A stretch of DNA of 64,000 nucleotides from Ruania suaedae (lineage in GTDB: Bacteria > Actinomycetota > Actinomycetes > Actinomycetales > Beutenbergiaceae), in NCBI RefSeq assembly GCF_021049265.1, contig NZ_CP088018.1, positions 186,001 through 250,000 of the forward strand, given 5' to 3'. Numbering within the stretch: the stretch's first letter is position 1; every line of letters begins with the position of its first letter. A model generated the notes under the pieces. The model was not told the DNA's origin. It saw nothing but the letters and a program-made list of their open reading frames with translations, and did not search any database. Position numbers and translations under genes: made by a program. This document shows, piece after piece, positions 34,052-42,826 of this stretch.

Positions 34052-37000
34052 ATGCGCAGGCTCTCTGCAGTGGTGTTGCCCGGGGTGCTCGTGACGAGCC
34101 TGCTTGCTGCGGGTCCGGTGGCGGGTGCTGCGGCTGCTCCTGGTGTGGTGGATCCGTTGGATCTGGCGTTGAGTGGTCCTGATCAGCAGCGGTCGATGAG
34201 TGTGCCGGAGTCGCGGTTGGTGTTGAACCCGCAGAATTTCTATCTTCCGGAGTCGGAGGTGGAGCAGAGTACGGGTCCGTCGATGCCGTTGGGTGCGGGG
34301 TATTACGCCAATGATGAGGCGGTGACGATGCCGGCGTTCTTCGAGTTGTTCGAGGGTGTGGCGGGTGAGCCGCCGTTGTCGGCTGATGATCCGAGCGGGA
34401 TCGAGGTCGGGTTCGCTGATGAGTTCGAGGAGTTCTCGGATGAGTGGGTGCCTGAGCCGGGTCTGGATGTGAGCATCGTTGATGGGGTGGCGCATCTGTC
34501 GGTGTTGCCGGATTCGCCGGTTCCGTGGCCTGCGATGGCGCGTGAGGTGACGGTGGACATGGACCTCACGCCGGTGCTGCGGGTGGCGTTGCCGTCGGTG
34601 AGTGGGCAGTGGGCGCTCAAGCTCAATGATGGCGCGGATGTGGACATCGAGGTTCAGCCTGGTTCTTCTGCTGGTGGTGTGCACAGTTTCGACTTGGCCT
34701 CGATCACGGGGTGGAGTGGTGAGCAGACGTTCACGATCAAGATGTTCGCGGTCGGTGGGGATGCGCAGATCCAGATGGATAGTCTGCGGCTGCAGGGTCA
34801 GCAGGCCGGGTTTGTGGATAACTTCACCTCCGAGACGCTGGAGTGGGATGTCGGTGCGGGTATGGGGGCTGAGGTTGCTGATGGTGCGTTGACGTTGTCG
34901 GTGCTGGCCGAGAATCAGTACGGCTATGGCGCGATTCAGCGTGGGGTCGATGTGGATCTGGATGAGTTCCCGGTGCTGCGTCTGGCGTTGCCGAGCACGT
35001 CCGGGGATTGGGCGCTCAAGGTCAGTGCTGGTGGCGGGGCTGATATCGATCTGGAGCCGGGGTCGAATGAGTCCGGTGTGCACAGTTTCGATGTGGCGGC
35101 TGCGACCGGGTGGTCTGGTTCGACCTCGTTCACGATCAAGCTTTTCGCTGTCGGTGGTGGCGCGCAGGTGGTTGTTGACAGTGTGCGGATGGTCTCTGCC
35201 GCGCAGGGTCAGCAGTGGGTCCATGGTGCTGAGGAGTTCGAGAACTTCTGGTCCCCGGCCTCGCTGGACTTCACCGCGACCTATCCGGGCGGAACGCTCG
35301 TGCAGGGCGCCGACACCATGGTCGGCCACGACGCGATCGTGCGAGAGATCGACATCGAGCGCGACGCTGCTGTGGATGACGTGCTGCGGGTGGCAGGCAG
35401 CTTCGTCGGAGAGGTCGGTGTCGATACCGACGCCGGGGTACTCACTGTCGAGGGCGAGTACTTCACCTACGCCGTCGCAGGGCTTGCAGACGTCTTCTTC
35501 TTCGAGTCGCGCGAGGAGATGCTCGCCGGTGGTCCCGCCTCGAGTGAGCCCACCTCCCGCATGGGAGTCTGGGCAGCAGCGGTGCCCACATCGGCCACTC
35601 AGGTGCGCATCGGCGCCGGCTTCTCCGTCGACGACGGGAACGAGGCGGCGGCCCGCGCGGTGATGGCCGCGGGCACGCCCGTGGCGGATGCCCGCGCCGA
35701 CCTGATCGACTTCTGGACGGGCGCGCTGGCCGGGGTTCCGCACCCGCGGGACTTCTCCCTGCTCGGGGTCTCCGATGATCGCGGACTCACCGACGAGCAG
35801 GTTCGCAGCGCGTACTACCGGGCGTTCGTGGCGTTGTATTCGAACGTGTTGCCCCCGCAGCCCGAGACCGGGTACGGGTATCGCACCGTGGCCACCGGTA
35901 AGCCGTCGATGTGGAACCACGGGGCTGACGGTGCGCGATCGGCGGCGGCGTGGGAGAGCTTCATCGGCGTGCAGCTGCTGGCCTATATCGATCCCGAGGC
36001 CGCGTGGGACTCCTTCAACGGTCTGATGTCGCTGGTCGATGAGGAAGGAACCCTGGGCGGGGAGAGCCTGCCCAGCCGTAAGGCTCAGGCCGCCTGGGTG
36101 CTGTATGCGATGACCGGGGATCAGGAGCAGCTGGCCACCAGCTATGACGCGTTGATCCGGTTGCTGCAGTGGCAGGCCGAGAACCCCCGGTGGATCTACG
36201 GTGCCTACGATCACCCCGGCGAGCGGGACTCCGAGTTCGTCACCTCGCTGATCGTCGACGTCGACTTCGGTATCCAGATCGCCGAGGTACTCGATCACAG
36301 CGACGACATCCCGATGCTGCAGGACCTCCGCGAGGAGCTCCTCACCGGATACCAGGACGACTTCTGGGCCGCGCCCGGTGAGCACCCGGCACGGTGGTAC
36401 ATCCCGGGTGACCCGCAGTGCACGATCCTCGGGTCCTGCTTCGGCGATGAACTGCACGATCTGCAGACGTTGAGCTCGATGCACCTGGACGGTCTCGACG
36501 ACGAGCGTCGAGCCACCCTCGAGTCGTTCTTCGACTCGGTCTACCGGCCGCAGGCGCAGCTCGCCGGCTTCGCCGGAGTGAAGTACACGAGTCTGTCGTT
36601 CACCGCGTACGCGCTCTTCGACCACGGCCGGGGAGAGGCGGCCCAGACGCTGACGAGCACCCTGCTGCGTGACATCGTCGCCAGCGGGTCCTTCGCGGAG
36701 GCCTACAACCTCTCCGACGACGGACCCGTCCCGATGGGGGTGCGACCCTCGATCTTCGGGCTCGCCTCCGTCATCGACGCGGTCTGGCTCAACAACGGGT
36801 ACCGGATGGACCTGGGAGAGCCCCACGCGTTGCTGGCCCCCGGGGTCGACGGCGGCCTGACCGGCATCTCCTACCGAGGTCAGGAGCTGAACGTGGCTGC
36901 GGATGCCGCGGCCCAGGACGTGGTCTTCTCCGGTGCCGCCGTCGCGGCGACCGCGGGCTGCAACACGATCACTGATGTCCAGATCAGTGAGACCGTCGCC

Positions 37001-37276
37001 CTGCCCACCGCCTGCGAGGGCGACACCGACCCGGACCCGACCAACCCGACGAACCCGGCCGACCCGACCGATCCGGACCCGACCGACCCCGGGACCGGCC
37101 CCGCCCCGGAGGAGGACGTGTCCGAGCCACCCGCTCCCGGCGCCGACGGCGATCGCGACGGTCTGGCGGACACGGGAGTGAGTGGTGTCCACCTAATCCT
37201 GGTGGCCCTGAGCGCACTGCTCCTCGGGGTCCTGGTACTCCTCGCTCGTCACCGGGCACTCGCCGCTCGCCGCTGA
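34052..37276 (+). CDS. Large cell-wall-anchored putative glycan-active protein, copy 2
   Basis: A 1074-residue paralogue of the preceding gene with the same order: signal peptide (MRRLSAVVLPGVLVTSLLAAGPVAGAAAA), N-terminal block, two beta-sandwich modules, beta domain, helical putative catalytic domain, Pro/Thr/Asp linker, LADTG sorting signal (1038-1042), membrane helix and basic end. It lacks the extra Ig-like domain of copy 1. Residues about 20-435 are nearly identical to copy 1, then identity falls and rises in blocks; the part after about residue 770 (DDFWAAPGEHPARWYIPGDPQCT) is clearly diverged, which may give a different substrate preference. AGGAAGGAGAG precedes the ATG at 34052. No CAACGTTG operator is found in its own 143-base upstream gap, so it either depends on readthrough or has a different promoter. 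Confidence 0.85.
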   Translation: MRRLSAVVLPGVLVTSLLAAGPVAGAAAAPGVVDPLDLALSGPDQQRSMSVPESRLVLNPQNFYLPESEVEQSTGPSMPLGAGYYANDEAVTMPAFFELFEGVAGEPPLSADDPSGIEVGFADEFEEFSDEWVPEPGLDVSIVDGVAHLSVLPDSPVPWPAMAREVTVDMDLTPVLRVALPSVSGQWALKLNDGADVDIEVQPGSSAGGVHSFDLASITGWSGEQTFTIKMFAVGGDAQIQMDSLRLQGQQAGFVDNFTSETLEWDVGAGMGAEVADGALTLSVLAENQYGYGAIQRGVDVDLDEFPVLRLALPSTSGDWALKVSAGGGADIDLEPGSNESGVHSFDVAAATGWSGSTSFTIKLFAVGGGAQVVVDSVRMVSAAQGQQWVHGAEEFENFWSPASLDFTATYPGGTLVQGADTMVGHDAIVREIDIERDAAVDDVLRVAGSFVGEVGVDTDAGVLTVEGEYFTYAVAGLADVFFFESREEMLAGGPASSEPTSRMGVWAAAVPTSATQVRIGAGFSVDDGNEAAARAVMAAGTPVADARADLIDFWTGALAGVPHPRDFSLLGVSDDRGLTDEQVRSAYYRAFVALYSNVLPPQPETGYGYRTVATGKPSMWNHGADGARSAAAWESFIGVQLLAYIDPEAAWDSFNGLMSLVDEEGTLGGESLPSRKAQAAWVLYAMTGDQEQLATSYDALIRLLQWQAENPRWIYGAYDHPGERDSEFVTSLIVDVDFGIQIAEVLDHSDDIPMLQDLREELLTGYQDDFWAAPGEHPARWYIPGDPQCTILGSCFGDELHDLQTLSSMHLDGLDDERRATLESFFDSVYRPQAQLAGFAGVKYTSLSFTAYALFDHGRGEAAQTLTSTLLRDIVASGSFAEAYNLSDDGPVPMGVRPSIFGLASVIDAVWLNNGYRMDLGEPHALLAPGVDGGLTGISYRGQELNVAADAAAQDVVFSGAAVAATAGCNTITDVQISETVALPTACEGDTDPDPTNPTNPADPTDPDPTDPGTGPAPEEDVSEPPAPGADGDRDGLADTGVSGVHLILVALSALLLGVLVLLARHRALAARR
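34113..35359 (+). repeat. Long direct repeat, copy 2 (within second surface protein gene)
   Basis: Partner of 30478-31724 at an offset of 3635 bases with one visible mismatch (C at 35013). It covers the end of the signal peptide, the N-terminal block and both beta-sandwich modules, and stops abruptly at the codons after EIDIE. Confidence 0.93.
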
Positions 37277-37282
37277 CGCAGT

Positions 37283-37322
37283 TCCGGCGTCGATCCCGCC
37301 TCCCGGCCGGATCGACGCCGGA
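37283..37322. terminator. Bidirectional terminator between second surface gene and esterase
   Basis: Arms of 14 bases (37283-37296 and 37309-37322) around a 12-base loop, placed between two convergent stop codons at 37276 and 37331. It can serve both transcripts. Confidence 0.75.
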
Positions 37323-37330
37323 GCGCGAGG

Positions 37331-38302
37331 TCAGAGTCTGGCGCGCAGCCACTCCACCTGGCGGACCCAGTGGGTGGTGCCGCCACCTTCGTGCCCGTTG
37401 TAGGGGTAGACGGCCATCTCCTTGTCGGTGCTGGTCAGCCGGTGGTAGGCGGCGAAGACCGTCGAGGGCAGCGAGATCTCATCCATCAGGGCGACCGACA
37501 TCAGGACCGGAGCCCGCACGGAGCTCGCGAAGGAGACGCCGTCGAGGTAGGACAGCGTCCGCAGCACCTGGTCGCTGGAGCCGCGGTGGACCGACAGGTA
37601 CTGGCGTAGCTCGCCGGCTGCGTCGGGAGAGGCCAGCTGCAGATAGCGCTCGAGATGACACAGGAAGGGCACGTCGGGGAGCGCGGCGCGAACCAGGGGC
37701 GAGAGCCCCGCCGCGGCGAGGGCGACCCCGCCGCCCTGGCTGGTACCGGTGACGGCGATCCGGTCCGGATCGACGACGTCCAAGTGGGCCGCCGCTTCGA
37801 CGAGCAGGACGGCGTCGGTGTAGAGCCGCCGGTAATAGCTCGTGCTCGGGTCGGCGATGCCTCGGGACAGGAAGCCACCAGCTGCTGGACCGCTCCCGTG
37901 CGGGTCTGCGGTGGCGCCGGGCCCGGCGTTCGGCCACGCACTGCCCTGCCCGCGGGTGTCCATGACGAGGTGGGCGAACCCACTGGCGGACCAGCCCAGC
38001 CGATCGCTGGGCAGACCCCGACCGCCTCCGTAGCCGATGAACTCGACCACCAACGGGAACGGTCCGGCCCCGGCCGGGTGGAGCAACCAGGCCTTGATCG
38101 AGTCGCCGGCGAACCCCGAGAAGGTGACGTCCCAGGCCCGCAGCTCGGTGAGCGGGGTCTGGGCGGGCGACAGGATCGTGCGGTCGCTGAGCGCTCGTGC
38201 TTCCTGCAGCGTCGAGGACCAGAACTGCGTGAAGTCGGTCGGGCGAGTGACCTCGGGACGATACGTCCAGAGCTCGTCCAGTGGCAGGTCGGTGTACGGC
38301 AC
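37331..38302 (-). CDS. CE7-type acetyl esterase (acetylxylan esterase / cephalosporin-C deacetylase family)
   Basis: A 323-residue alpha/beta hydrolase of carbohydrate esterase family 7, which removes acetyl groups from sugars or short oligosaccharides in the cytoplasm. The opening VPYTDLPLDELWTYRPEVTRPTDFTQFWSSTL is characteristic, the nucleophile is in GTSQGGG, DTRGQGSAWPN is the family RGQ motif, and the acid and histidine appear in ALMDEISLPSTVFAAYH and NGHEGGG. Size matches the family. GTG at 38302 begins five bases after the GH38 stop and excludes a long upstream frame that lies across the mannosidase. Last gene of the minus-strand operon, it probably deacetylates imported oligosaccharides to make them accessible to the mannosidases. 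Confidence 0.88.
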   Translation of the reverse strand: MPYTDLPLDELWTYRPEVTRPTDFTQFWSSTLQEARALSDRTILSPAQTPLTELRAWDVTFSGFAGDSIKAWLLHPAGAGPFPLVVEFIGYGGGRGLPSDRLGWSASGFAHLVMDTRGQGSAWPNAGPGATADPHGSGPAAGGFLSRGIADPSTSYYRRLYTDAVLLVEAAAHLDVVDPDRIAVTGTSQGGGVALAAAGLSPLVRAALPDVPFLCHLERYLQLASPDAAGELRQYLSVHRGSSDQVLRTLSYLDGVSFASSVRAPVLMSVALMDEISLPSTVFAAYHRLTSTDKEMAVYPYNGHEGGGTTHWVRQVEWLRARL

Positions 38303-38307
38303 GGTCG

Positions 38308-40668
38308 CTAACTGCCGATGCGGAAGGTCTCCGCGCCGTCGGCCAGAGCGCTGACGTGCTCCAGCGCGTCGGTGACACTCATCTCGCCCCAGGTGACGTG
38401 GAACCGGAACTCGTGGAAGCCGCTGACATCGGCGCGGAAGTTTGTCTCCCAGGTCGTGTTCACGGCCCACGCGGCGAGCTCACGCTGGTTGGCCTCCTGG
38501 TCCGGGCCCGTATGCAACCGGATCGCCCGGTGGTCGATGCCACCGAGTGCGATCAACGGGGTGTCCGGTGTGGCGACCGCCACCGCATACCCTCCGGCCT
38601 CCTGGACGAAACCCCGCTGGAGGAGCAGGTAGTCCTGGAGCGTGCCGTGGATCTGATCGATCGCCGGGCGCAGCAGCGCACCGGTCTTCTCCACCCACAG
38701 CGTCCCCTCGCCCTCCGGTCCGAAGGGTAGGGGCAGGAGAAGGTTCTCGGCCGCCCAGCCGCCTGCGGCCCGGAACCGGACCGAGACGTTCAGCAGCGGC
38801 TCGATCATCGAGCACTCCACCTCGATCAGGAAGTGCTCGAAGCCGGGCAGGTCCAGCTGGAGCTCGGCTCTGCCGGCGATCGGGCCGCGGGCGGTCACCC
38901 GGGCGCCGATGACGTCGGCCACCGTGACCTGCGCCTGGGCCGGAGTCCTGTTTCGCCCGGATGTCATCCGGGGGCCCACCGGGTCGGATCCGCTCTGCCA
39001 TCGCGAGTGCACGGCGGCGAACGGTGCCCGGCCGGAGCCACGCAGGATGCTGCGCCCGGTGGCGGGGTCGGTGACCTCGACGATTCCTCGCGCGGGATCG
39101 AGGACGAGGCGTGCGCGTGCCCCCTCCAGGATGTGCTCGTCTGCGGTATCGATGCTGACGTCGGCGACCCGGTCCACACCGGCGATCCGGTCGGCGCGCC
39201 GGGGCTCTTCCCGCACCTCCACGACCGCCTCACTTCCCGGGCCCAGCTCGAGCTCGACGAGGAGCTCGACCCCGCGGGGGACGGTGCGGCTCTGAGAGCG
39301 CAGGACTGCGCCGTCGTGGTAGGCGACGGGCTCCGTTCCGTGCCGGGTGAAGAGCCAGTCGTCGATGTGCAGCCGCAGCATTCGCAGGGTGGACGAGGAC
39401 GTGTTCACGGCCCGGTAGCGCAGCGGTCGTGCTCGTGGCGGCAGGAACGTCTCGTCCGCTGCCGCGCGAGCACGGGTCAGTGCCGCCGTCGCCGCCGCAT
39501 GTGCCTGTGCCGCCACGGAGGTCTTCGCCACGTCCTGCGCGACCACGTCCGTCAACCACGGCATGAGCACCGAGTGGGAGTGGCCCCAGGTGTGCTCGGC
39601 GTAGAGCGCGAGCTGCTGGCGGGCCTCGGCGGTCTCGCTCGAGATGTCGGCGCCGGTGACGGCGGCCAGAGCCTCGGAGCGTTCCAGACGACGCTGTGCG
39701 TCGCGGGCGATCCTCAGCTCGCGGGGCGTGGAGGCGACGCCATCCGCCCACCAGTCGGTCCAGTCGCCACGTTCGGTGGGGAGGTCGCCGAAGGCGGGCT
39801 CGCGCCGGAGCGCGTCGAAGAACTCGTCGGCGGTGGAGAGCCGGACCTGCACACCGTCCGGATGCTGTGCGTTCCAGTCCCGGACGGCCTCGGTCAACGC
39901 GACGTCCGGGGGAGCGTTGTCGGAGGCGGCACCGGAGATGAGCGCCGGCACGACGGAGTACGGATAGTCGCGGCCGGCGAGCTCCTCGAGGTAGTCGGTC
40001 ATGCGATCCTGGCGCATCTGTGCCGAGGCGGAGGCGCCGTCCCGGTCGTGGGCGTCCCGGATCGTGTAGCTCATCGCGCCCCGGGGGCAGAACCCGAGGT
40101 CGTTGCCGAGCTGGTAGTGCGGCGCCACCCAGGCGAGCACCCGGCCGCCGGTCGGCCCCTCCCACCAGAACGCACGCTGGTCGCGGCCGTCCGGTGCGAG
40201 CCCGTGATGGGTGTGGATGCTCGAGAAGAGCTGCCGGACGCCGTGCCGGTCCAGGATATCGGCGTAACCCCACGAGTACCCGTTGATATCGGCCGTCAGA
40301 GCGGTGCGCAGCGGCCGCGCGTGCGCGGCGAACCAGTCGGTGGCGCGCGCGGTGACCGTGTCCAGGGTGGTGGCGTCGATGATCTCGGTCAGGTTGAGGT
40401 AGCTGGCCGAGCCGCCTACCTGCCCGGTGCGCAGCAGCGCGGCCAGTTCGTCGATCTCCTCGGACCCGGCGGTACCCAGGAACTGTTCCAGCTGCCAGAA
40501 GTTCTCCATCTGCCAGCGGTAGGTCGGCGACGACCGGCACGCCCGCACCACCTCCCGCAGGAAGTCCGCATGGGCACGTGCGACCTCCGGTCGAGGAGAG
40601 GTGTAGCCCAGATCGGTGTGCGAATGCGGGATCAGGTGAACGGTGAGCGGGCGTGCGGTCGGATGCAT
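38308..40668 (-). CDS. GH38-type alpha-mannosidase
   Basis: A 786-residue cytoplasmic glycoside hydrolase related to family 38 alpha-mannosidases. The zinc-binding N-terminal motif HLIPHSHTDLGYT (H17 and D19) is clear, the conserved TALTADINGYSWGYADIL carries the expected aspartate nucleophile, and HTWGHSHSVLMPW supplies a later histidine ligand. The remainder forms the helical bundle and beta-sandwich domains usual for the family. GAGAGG lies before the ATG at 40668. It is 20 bases downstream of the oxidoreductase stop and transcribed with the aldolase and esterase genes. A role in cleaving alpha-mannosides fits the adjacent mannose-6-phosphate isomerase domain, but some GH38-like proteins act on other sugars. 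Confidence 0.88.
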   Translation of the reverse strand: MHPTARPLTVHLIPHSHTDLGYTSPRPEVARAHADFLREVVRACRSSPTYRWQMENFWQLEQFLGTAGSEEIDELAALLRTGQVGGSASYLNLTEIIDATTLDTVTARATDWFAAHARPLRTALTADINGYSWGYADILDRHGVRQLFSSIHTHHGLAPDGRDQRAFWWEGPTGGRVLAWVAPHYQLGNDLGFCPRGAMSYTIRDAHDRDGASASAQMRQDRMTDYLEELAGRDYPYSVVPALISGAASDNAPPDVALTEAVRDWNAQHPDGVQVRLSTADEFFDALRREPAFGDLPTERGDWTDWWADGVASTPRELRIARDAQRRLERSEALAAVTGADISSETAEARQQLALYAEHTWGHSHSVLMPWLTDVVAQDVAKTSVAAQAHAAATAALTRARAAADETFLPPRARPLRYRAVNTSSSTLRMLRLHIDDWLFTRHGTEPVAYHDGAVLRSQSRTVPRGVELLVELELGPGSEAVVEVREEPRRADRIAGVDRVADVSIDTADEHILEGARARLVLDPARGIVEVTDPATGRSILRGSGRAPFAAVHSRWQSGSDPVGPRMTSGRNRTPAQAQVTVADVIGARVTARGPIAGRAELQLDLPGFEHFLIEVECSMIEPLLNVSVRFRAAGGWAAENLLLPLPFGPEGEGTLWVEKTGALLRPAIDQIHGTLQDYLLLQRGFVQEAGGYAVAVATPDTPLIALGGIDHRAIRLHTGPDQEANQRELAAWAVNTTWETNFRADVSGFHEFRFHVTWGEMSVTDALEHVSALADGAETFRIGS

Positions 40669-40688
40669 CGTCGAAGGCCTCTCGATCG

Positions 40689-41858
40689 TCAGGCGAGGGC
40701 GGGTTCAGCCACCAGGGAGACACCCCGCTGCTCCTGATGGGACTGCAGGGCGGCGGCCGCCAGCCGATGAGTCGTCGCCGCCTCGCTCGGGTGGGCGGTC
40801 GCGAACCGCGGCCCGAGCGCGCCTGCACGCTCGGCGAGGAAGCACGCCCACATCTGCAGGATCGCGTCGGAGAAGCCGAACTCGAAGATCCCGCCGGTGA
40901 CTGTCGGCCAGGCGGACTGGCTCCCGGCGTCGATCTGCTGCCAGGACTGCTCGCTGGTGCCACCAGCGAGCGGAACTCTCGCGAACAGCTCGACCCGCTT
41001 GGGGTTCTTCGTGCTGAAACGCACGCCACCGTCCATGCCGACCACCTCGAGGAGCCAGGTGTTCTTCTCGCCCGGGTCGATCCGCTTGGTCTCCACGGTC
41101 ATCGGGAAGGAGTAGTCGCCGGAGTCGACGCGGCAGTGCAGCACGGCGTTGTCCCAGGTGTCACAGGGGACGGGAGCGCCGTCGGGGCCGGGGCGTTCGG
41201 TGACGATGTTCTCCAGGTCGGCGTAGACCGTGCGCGGCGCCCAGCCGAGCCGGAGGGGCACGTGCCAGGCATGCAGCCCGAGATCGTTCATCACCCCGGC
41301 CGCACCGCATGTGGCGACCTGGCGCTTCCAGTTGATCGCCTTGTTCACGTCCAGATCGCTCGAGTGCAGGAACGCGCTGCGCACCGAGACGATCCGGCCC
41401 AGCTCACCAGAGGCGATCGTCCGGTAGGCGAGCTGCGCACCAGGGAAGTAGGGCATCTCGCTGGAGCAGCGCACGAACACCTCGGGGTGCTCGGCGCAGG
41501 TGCGCAGGATGGTCTCGGCGGCCGGAGCGTCGATGCCGAACGGCTTCTCGGCCAGGAGGTCCTTCCCGGCCGAGATGACGTCGGCGTAGATGCTCTCGTG
41601 CAGGTCGTGGCGCACGGCCACGTACACGACGTCGATCTCCTCCGAGGCGAGCATCTCGCGGTAGTCGGTGGTGAGCTGGGTGACCGTGTCGATCTGCCGG
41701 AACCACTCGAGGGCCTCGGGTCGGATGTCGCACACCGCCGTCAGTCGCGGTCGCACCGGGTGATCGATCAGCGCCGGCCATCGTCCGAGGGCCGCGGCGA
41801 GCTCGCGACCCATCAGGCCGCCACCGATGATCCCCACCCGCACGTCGGTGGCGCTCAT
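40689..41858 (-). CDS. Gfo/Idh/MocA family sugar oxidoreductase
   Basis: A 389-residue NAD(P)-dependent oxidoreductase. The Rossmann glycine motif VGIIGGGLMGRELAAAL is at residues 7-23, the family signature EKPFG follows in AGKDLLAEKPFGIDAPAAE, and the substrate-domain lysine/histidine region is at NDLGLHAWHVPLRLGW. These enzymes oxidise or epimerise sugars and inositols, or hydrolyse glycosides through a transient ketone. The ATG at 41858 overlaps the aldolase stop as ATGA. Together with the aldolase it hints that one sugar released by the locus is oxidised before cleavage, in parallel with the mannose-phosphate route. Confidence 0.88.
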   Translation of the reverse strand: MSATDVRVGIIGGGLMGRELAAALGRWPALIDHPVRPRLTAVCDIRPEALEWFRQIDTVTQLTTDYREMLASEEIDVVYVAVRHDLHESIYADVISAGKDLLAEKPFGIDAPAAETILRTCAEHPEVFVRCSSEMPYFPGAQLAYRTIASGELGRIVSVRSAFLHSSDLDVNKAINWKRQVATCGAAGVMNDLGLHAWHVPLRLGWAPRTVYADLENIVTERPGPDGAPVPCDTWDNAVLHCRVDSGDYSFPMTVETKRIDPGEKNTWLLEVVGMDGGVRFSTKNPKRVELFARVPLAGGTSEQSWQQIDAGSQSAWPTVTGGIFEFGFSDAILQMWACFLAERAGALGPRFATAHPSEAATTHRLAAAALQSHQEQRGVSLVAEPALA

Positions 41859-42697
41859 CGCGCGTGCTCCTCGATGATCGCCAGGGCCTCGTCGACGCCG
41901 GCGTCGGCGTGCACCGTGGCCATCAGCGCGGCGGTGATCCCGGCGGGGGTGCGGTGCTGGATGATGTTGCGGCCGTAGACGATGCCGCGTGCGCCGGCAC
42001 GAAGGACGGCATGAGTCCGCTCCAGCAGCGTGCGGTCGTCGACGCGGCCTCCGCCGCGGACGAGCACCGGAACCTCGCCGGCGACCTCGATGACGCGCCC
42101 GTACTCGGTGATGTCATCGGAAGGGTCGGCCTTGATCAGGTCCGCGCCGAGCTCGACGGCCTGGCGCACGAGAGTGGTGATGCGATCGATGTCCCCGTCG
42201 ACCATGTAGCCGCCGGCCTTCGCGTTGTCCTGCATCACCAGGGGCTCGATCATGAGCGGCATTCCGAGCCGGGTGGCTTCCTCGCGCAGGGCCATGATGG
42301 AGCGGATGTTGGCCTCGCGGATGTCGGGCCGTCCGGGCAGCTGCATCAGGTTGACGCACACCGCGACGGCGTCGAGCCGGACGGCGACCTCGATCGCGTT
42401 CGGGACATGATGGCTGAAGAGGTGCGCGTCCAACGGGTTGCCGTAGACGTTCGCGACGTCGGTGCGCATCACGAGCGCGGGCTTGTCCCGCTGCGGGATG
42501 CGCTGCAGCAGCGGAGCCTGCCCCATCGTCAGCTGGACGGCGTCCGGTGCGGCCTCCACGAGGGTCTTCACGGTCGCCGGCATGTCGGTGATACCGGCCA
42601 GGAAGGACGGTTCACCGAAGAACCCATGGTCCACGGCTACGTCGAGCGCGCGGCCGGAGGTCGGGTGGAACAGCCGGTTGAGGCGGTAGGCAGTCAC
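41855..42697 (-). CDS. Class I aldolase-like protein (LacD/DeoC-type barrel)
   Basis: A 280-residue (beta/alpha)8-barrel protein similar to class I sugar-phosphate aldolases. It starts VTAYRLNRLFHPTSGRALDVAVDHGFF, with DHG in the usual place, and the putative Schiff-base lysine is in GADLIKADPSDD; the phosphate-binding strands read VPVLVRGGGRVDD and GARGIVYGRNIIQ. GTG at 42697 is supported by AAGGA six bases before it and leaves room for the operator at 42793; the longer frame runs through the promoter. It heads the four-gene minus operon and probably cleaves a phosphorylated keto-sugar into trioses. Confidence 0.85.
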   Translation of the reverse strand: MTAYRLNRLFHPTSGRALDVAVDHGFFGEPSFLAGITDMPATVKTLVEAAPDAVQLTMGQAPLLQRIPQRDKPALVMRTDVANVYGNPLDAHLFSHHVPNAIEVAVRLDAVAVCVNLMQLPGRPDIREANIRSIMALREEATRLGMPLMIEPLVMQDNAKAGGYMVDGDIDRITTLVRQAVELGADLIKADPSDDITEYGRVIEVAGEVPVLVRGGGRVDDRTLLERTHAVLRAGARGIVYGRNIIQHRTPAGITAALMATVHADAGVDEALAIIEEHAR

Positions 42698-42792
42698 GTG
42701 CGGTCCTTGTCCATCGTTGGGGGATCGCGGCTGAACGCCACGATGTCGATAGGTGCGATATGGCCAGCCGTGTGCCAGAGTAGACCTGCGAA

Positions 42793-42802
42793 ACAACGTT
42801 GT
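42793..42802. promoter_or_regulatory. LacI-type operator between divergent units
   Basis: ACAACGTTGT, the common core of the locus, is placed 24 bases before the kinase-isomerase ATG and 96 bases before the aldolase GTG. One copy can therefore control both directions. The palindrome is 10 bases perfect, shorter than the one at 45992. Confidence 0.75.
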
Positions 42803-42826
42803 CTACCTGAACGAAGGAACCGCAGC

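Noticed and set aside
30478-35359. Direct repeats as a possible transposon or integrated element
   Set aside because: The repeats lie wholly within homologous genes, with no transposase, terminal inverted repeats or target duplication.
33902-37192. Very long minus-strand open frame (over 1000 codons) opposite the second surface protein
   Set aside because: It is the antisense shadow of a GC-rich gene: composition is Arg/His/Gln/Val-rich with no family motif, and the plus-strand gene has signal peptide, domains and a sorting signal.
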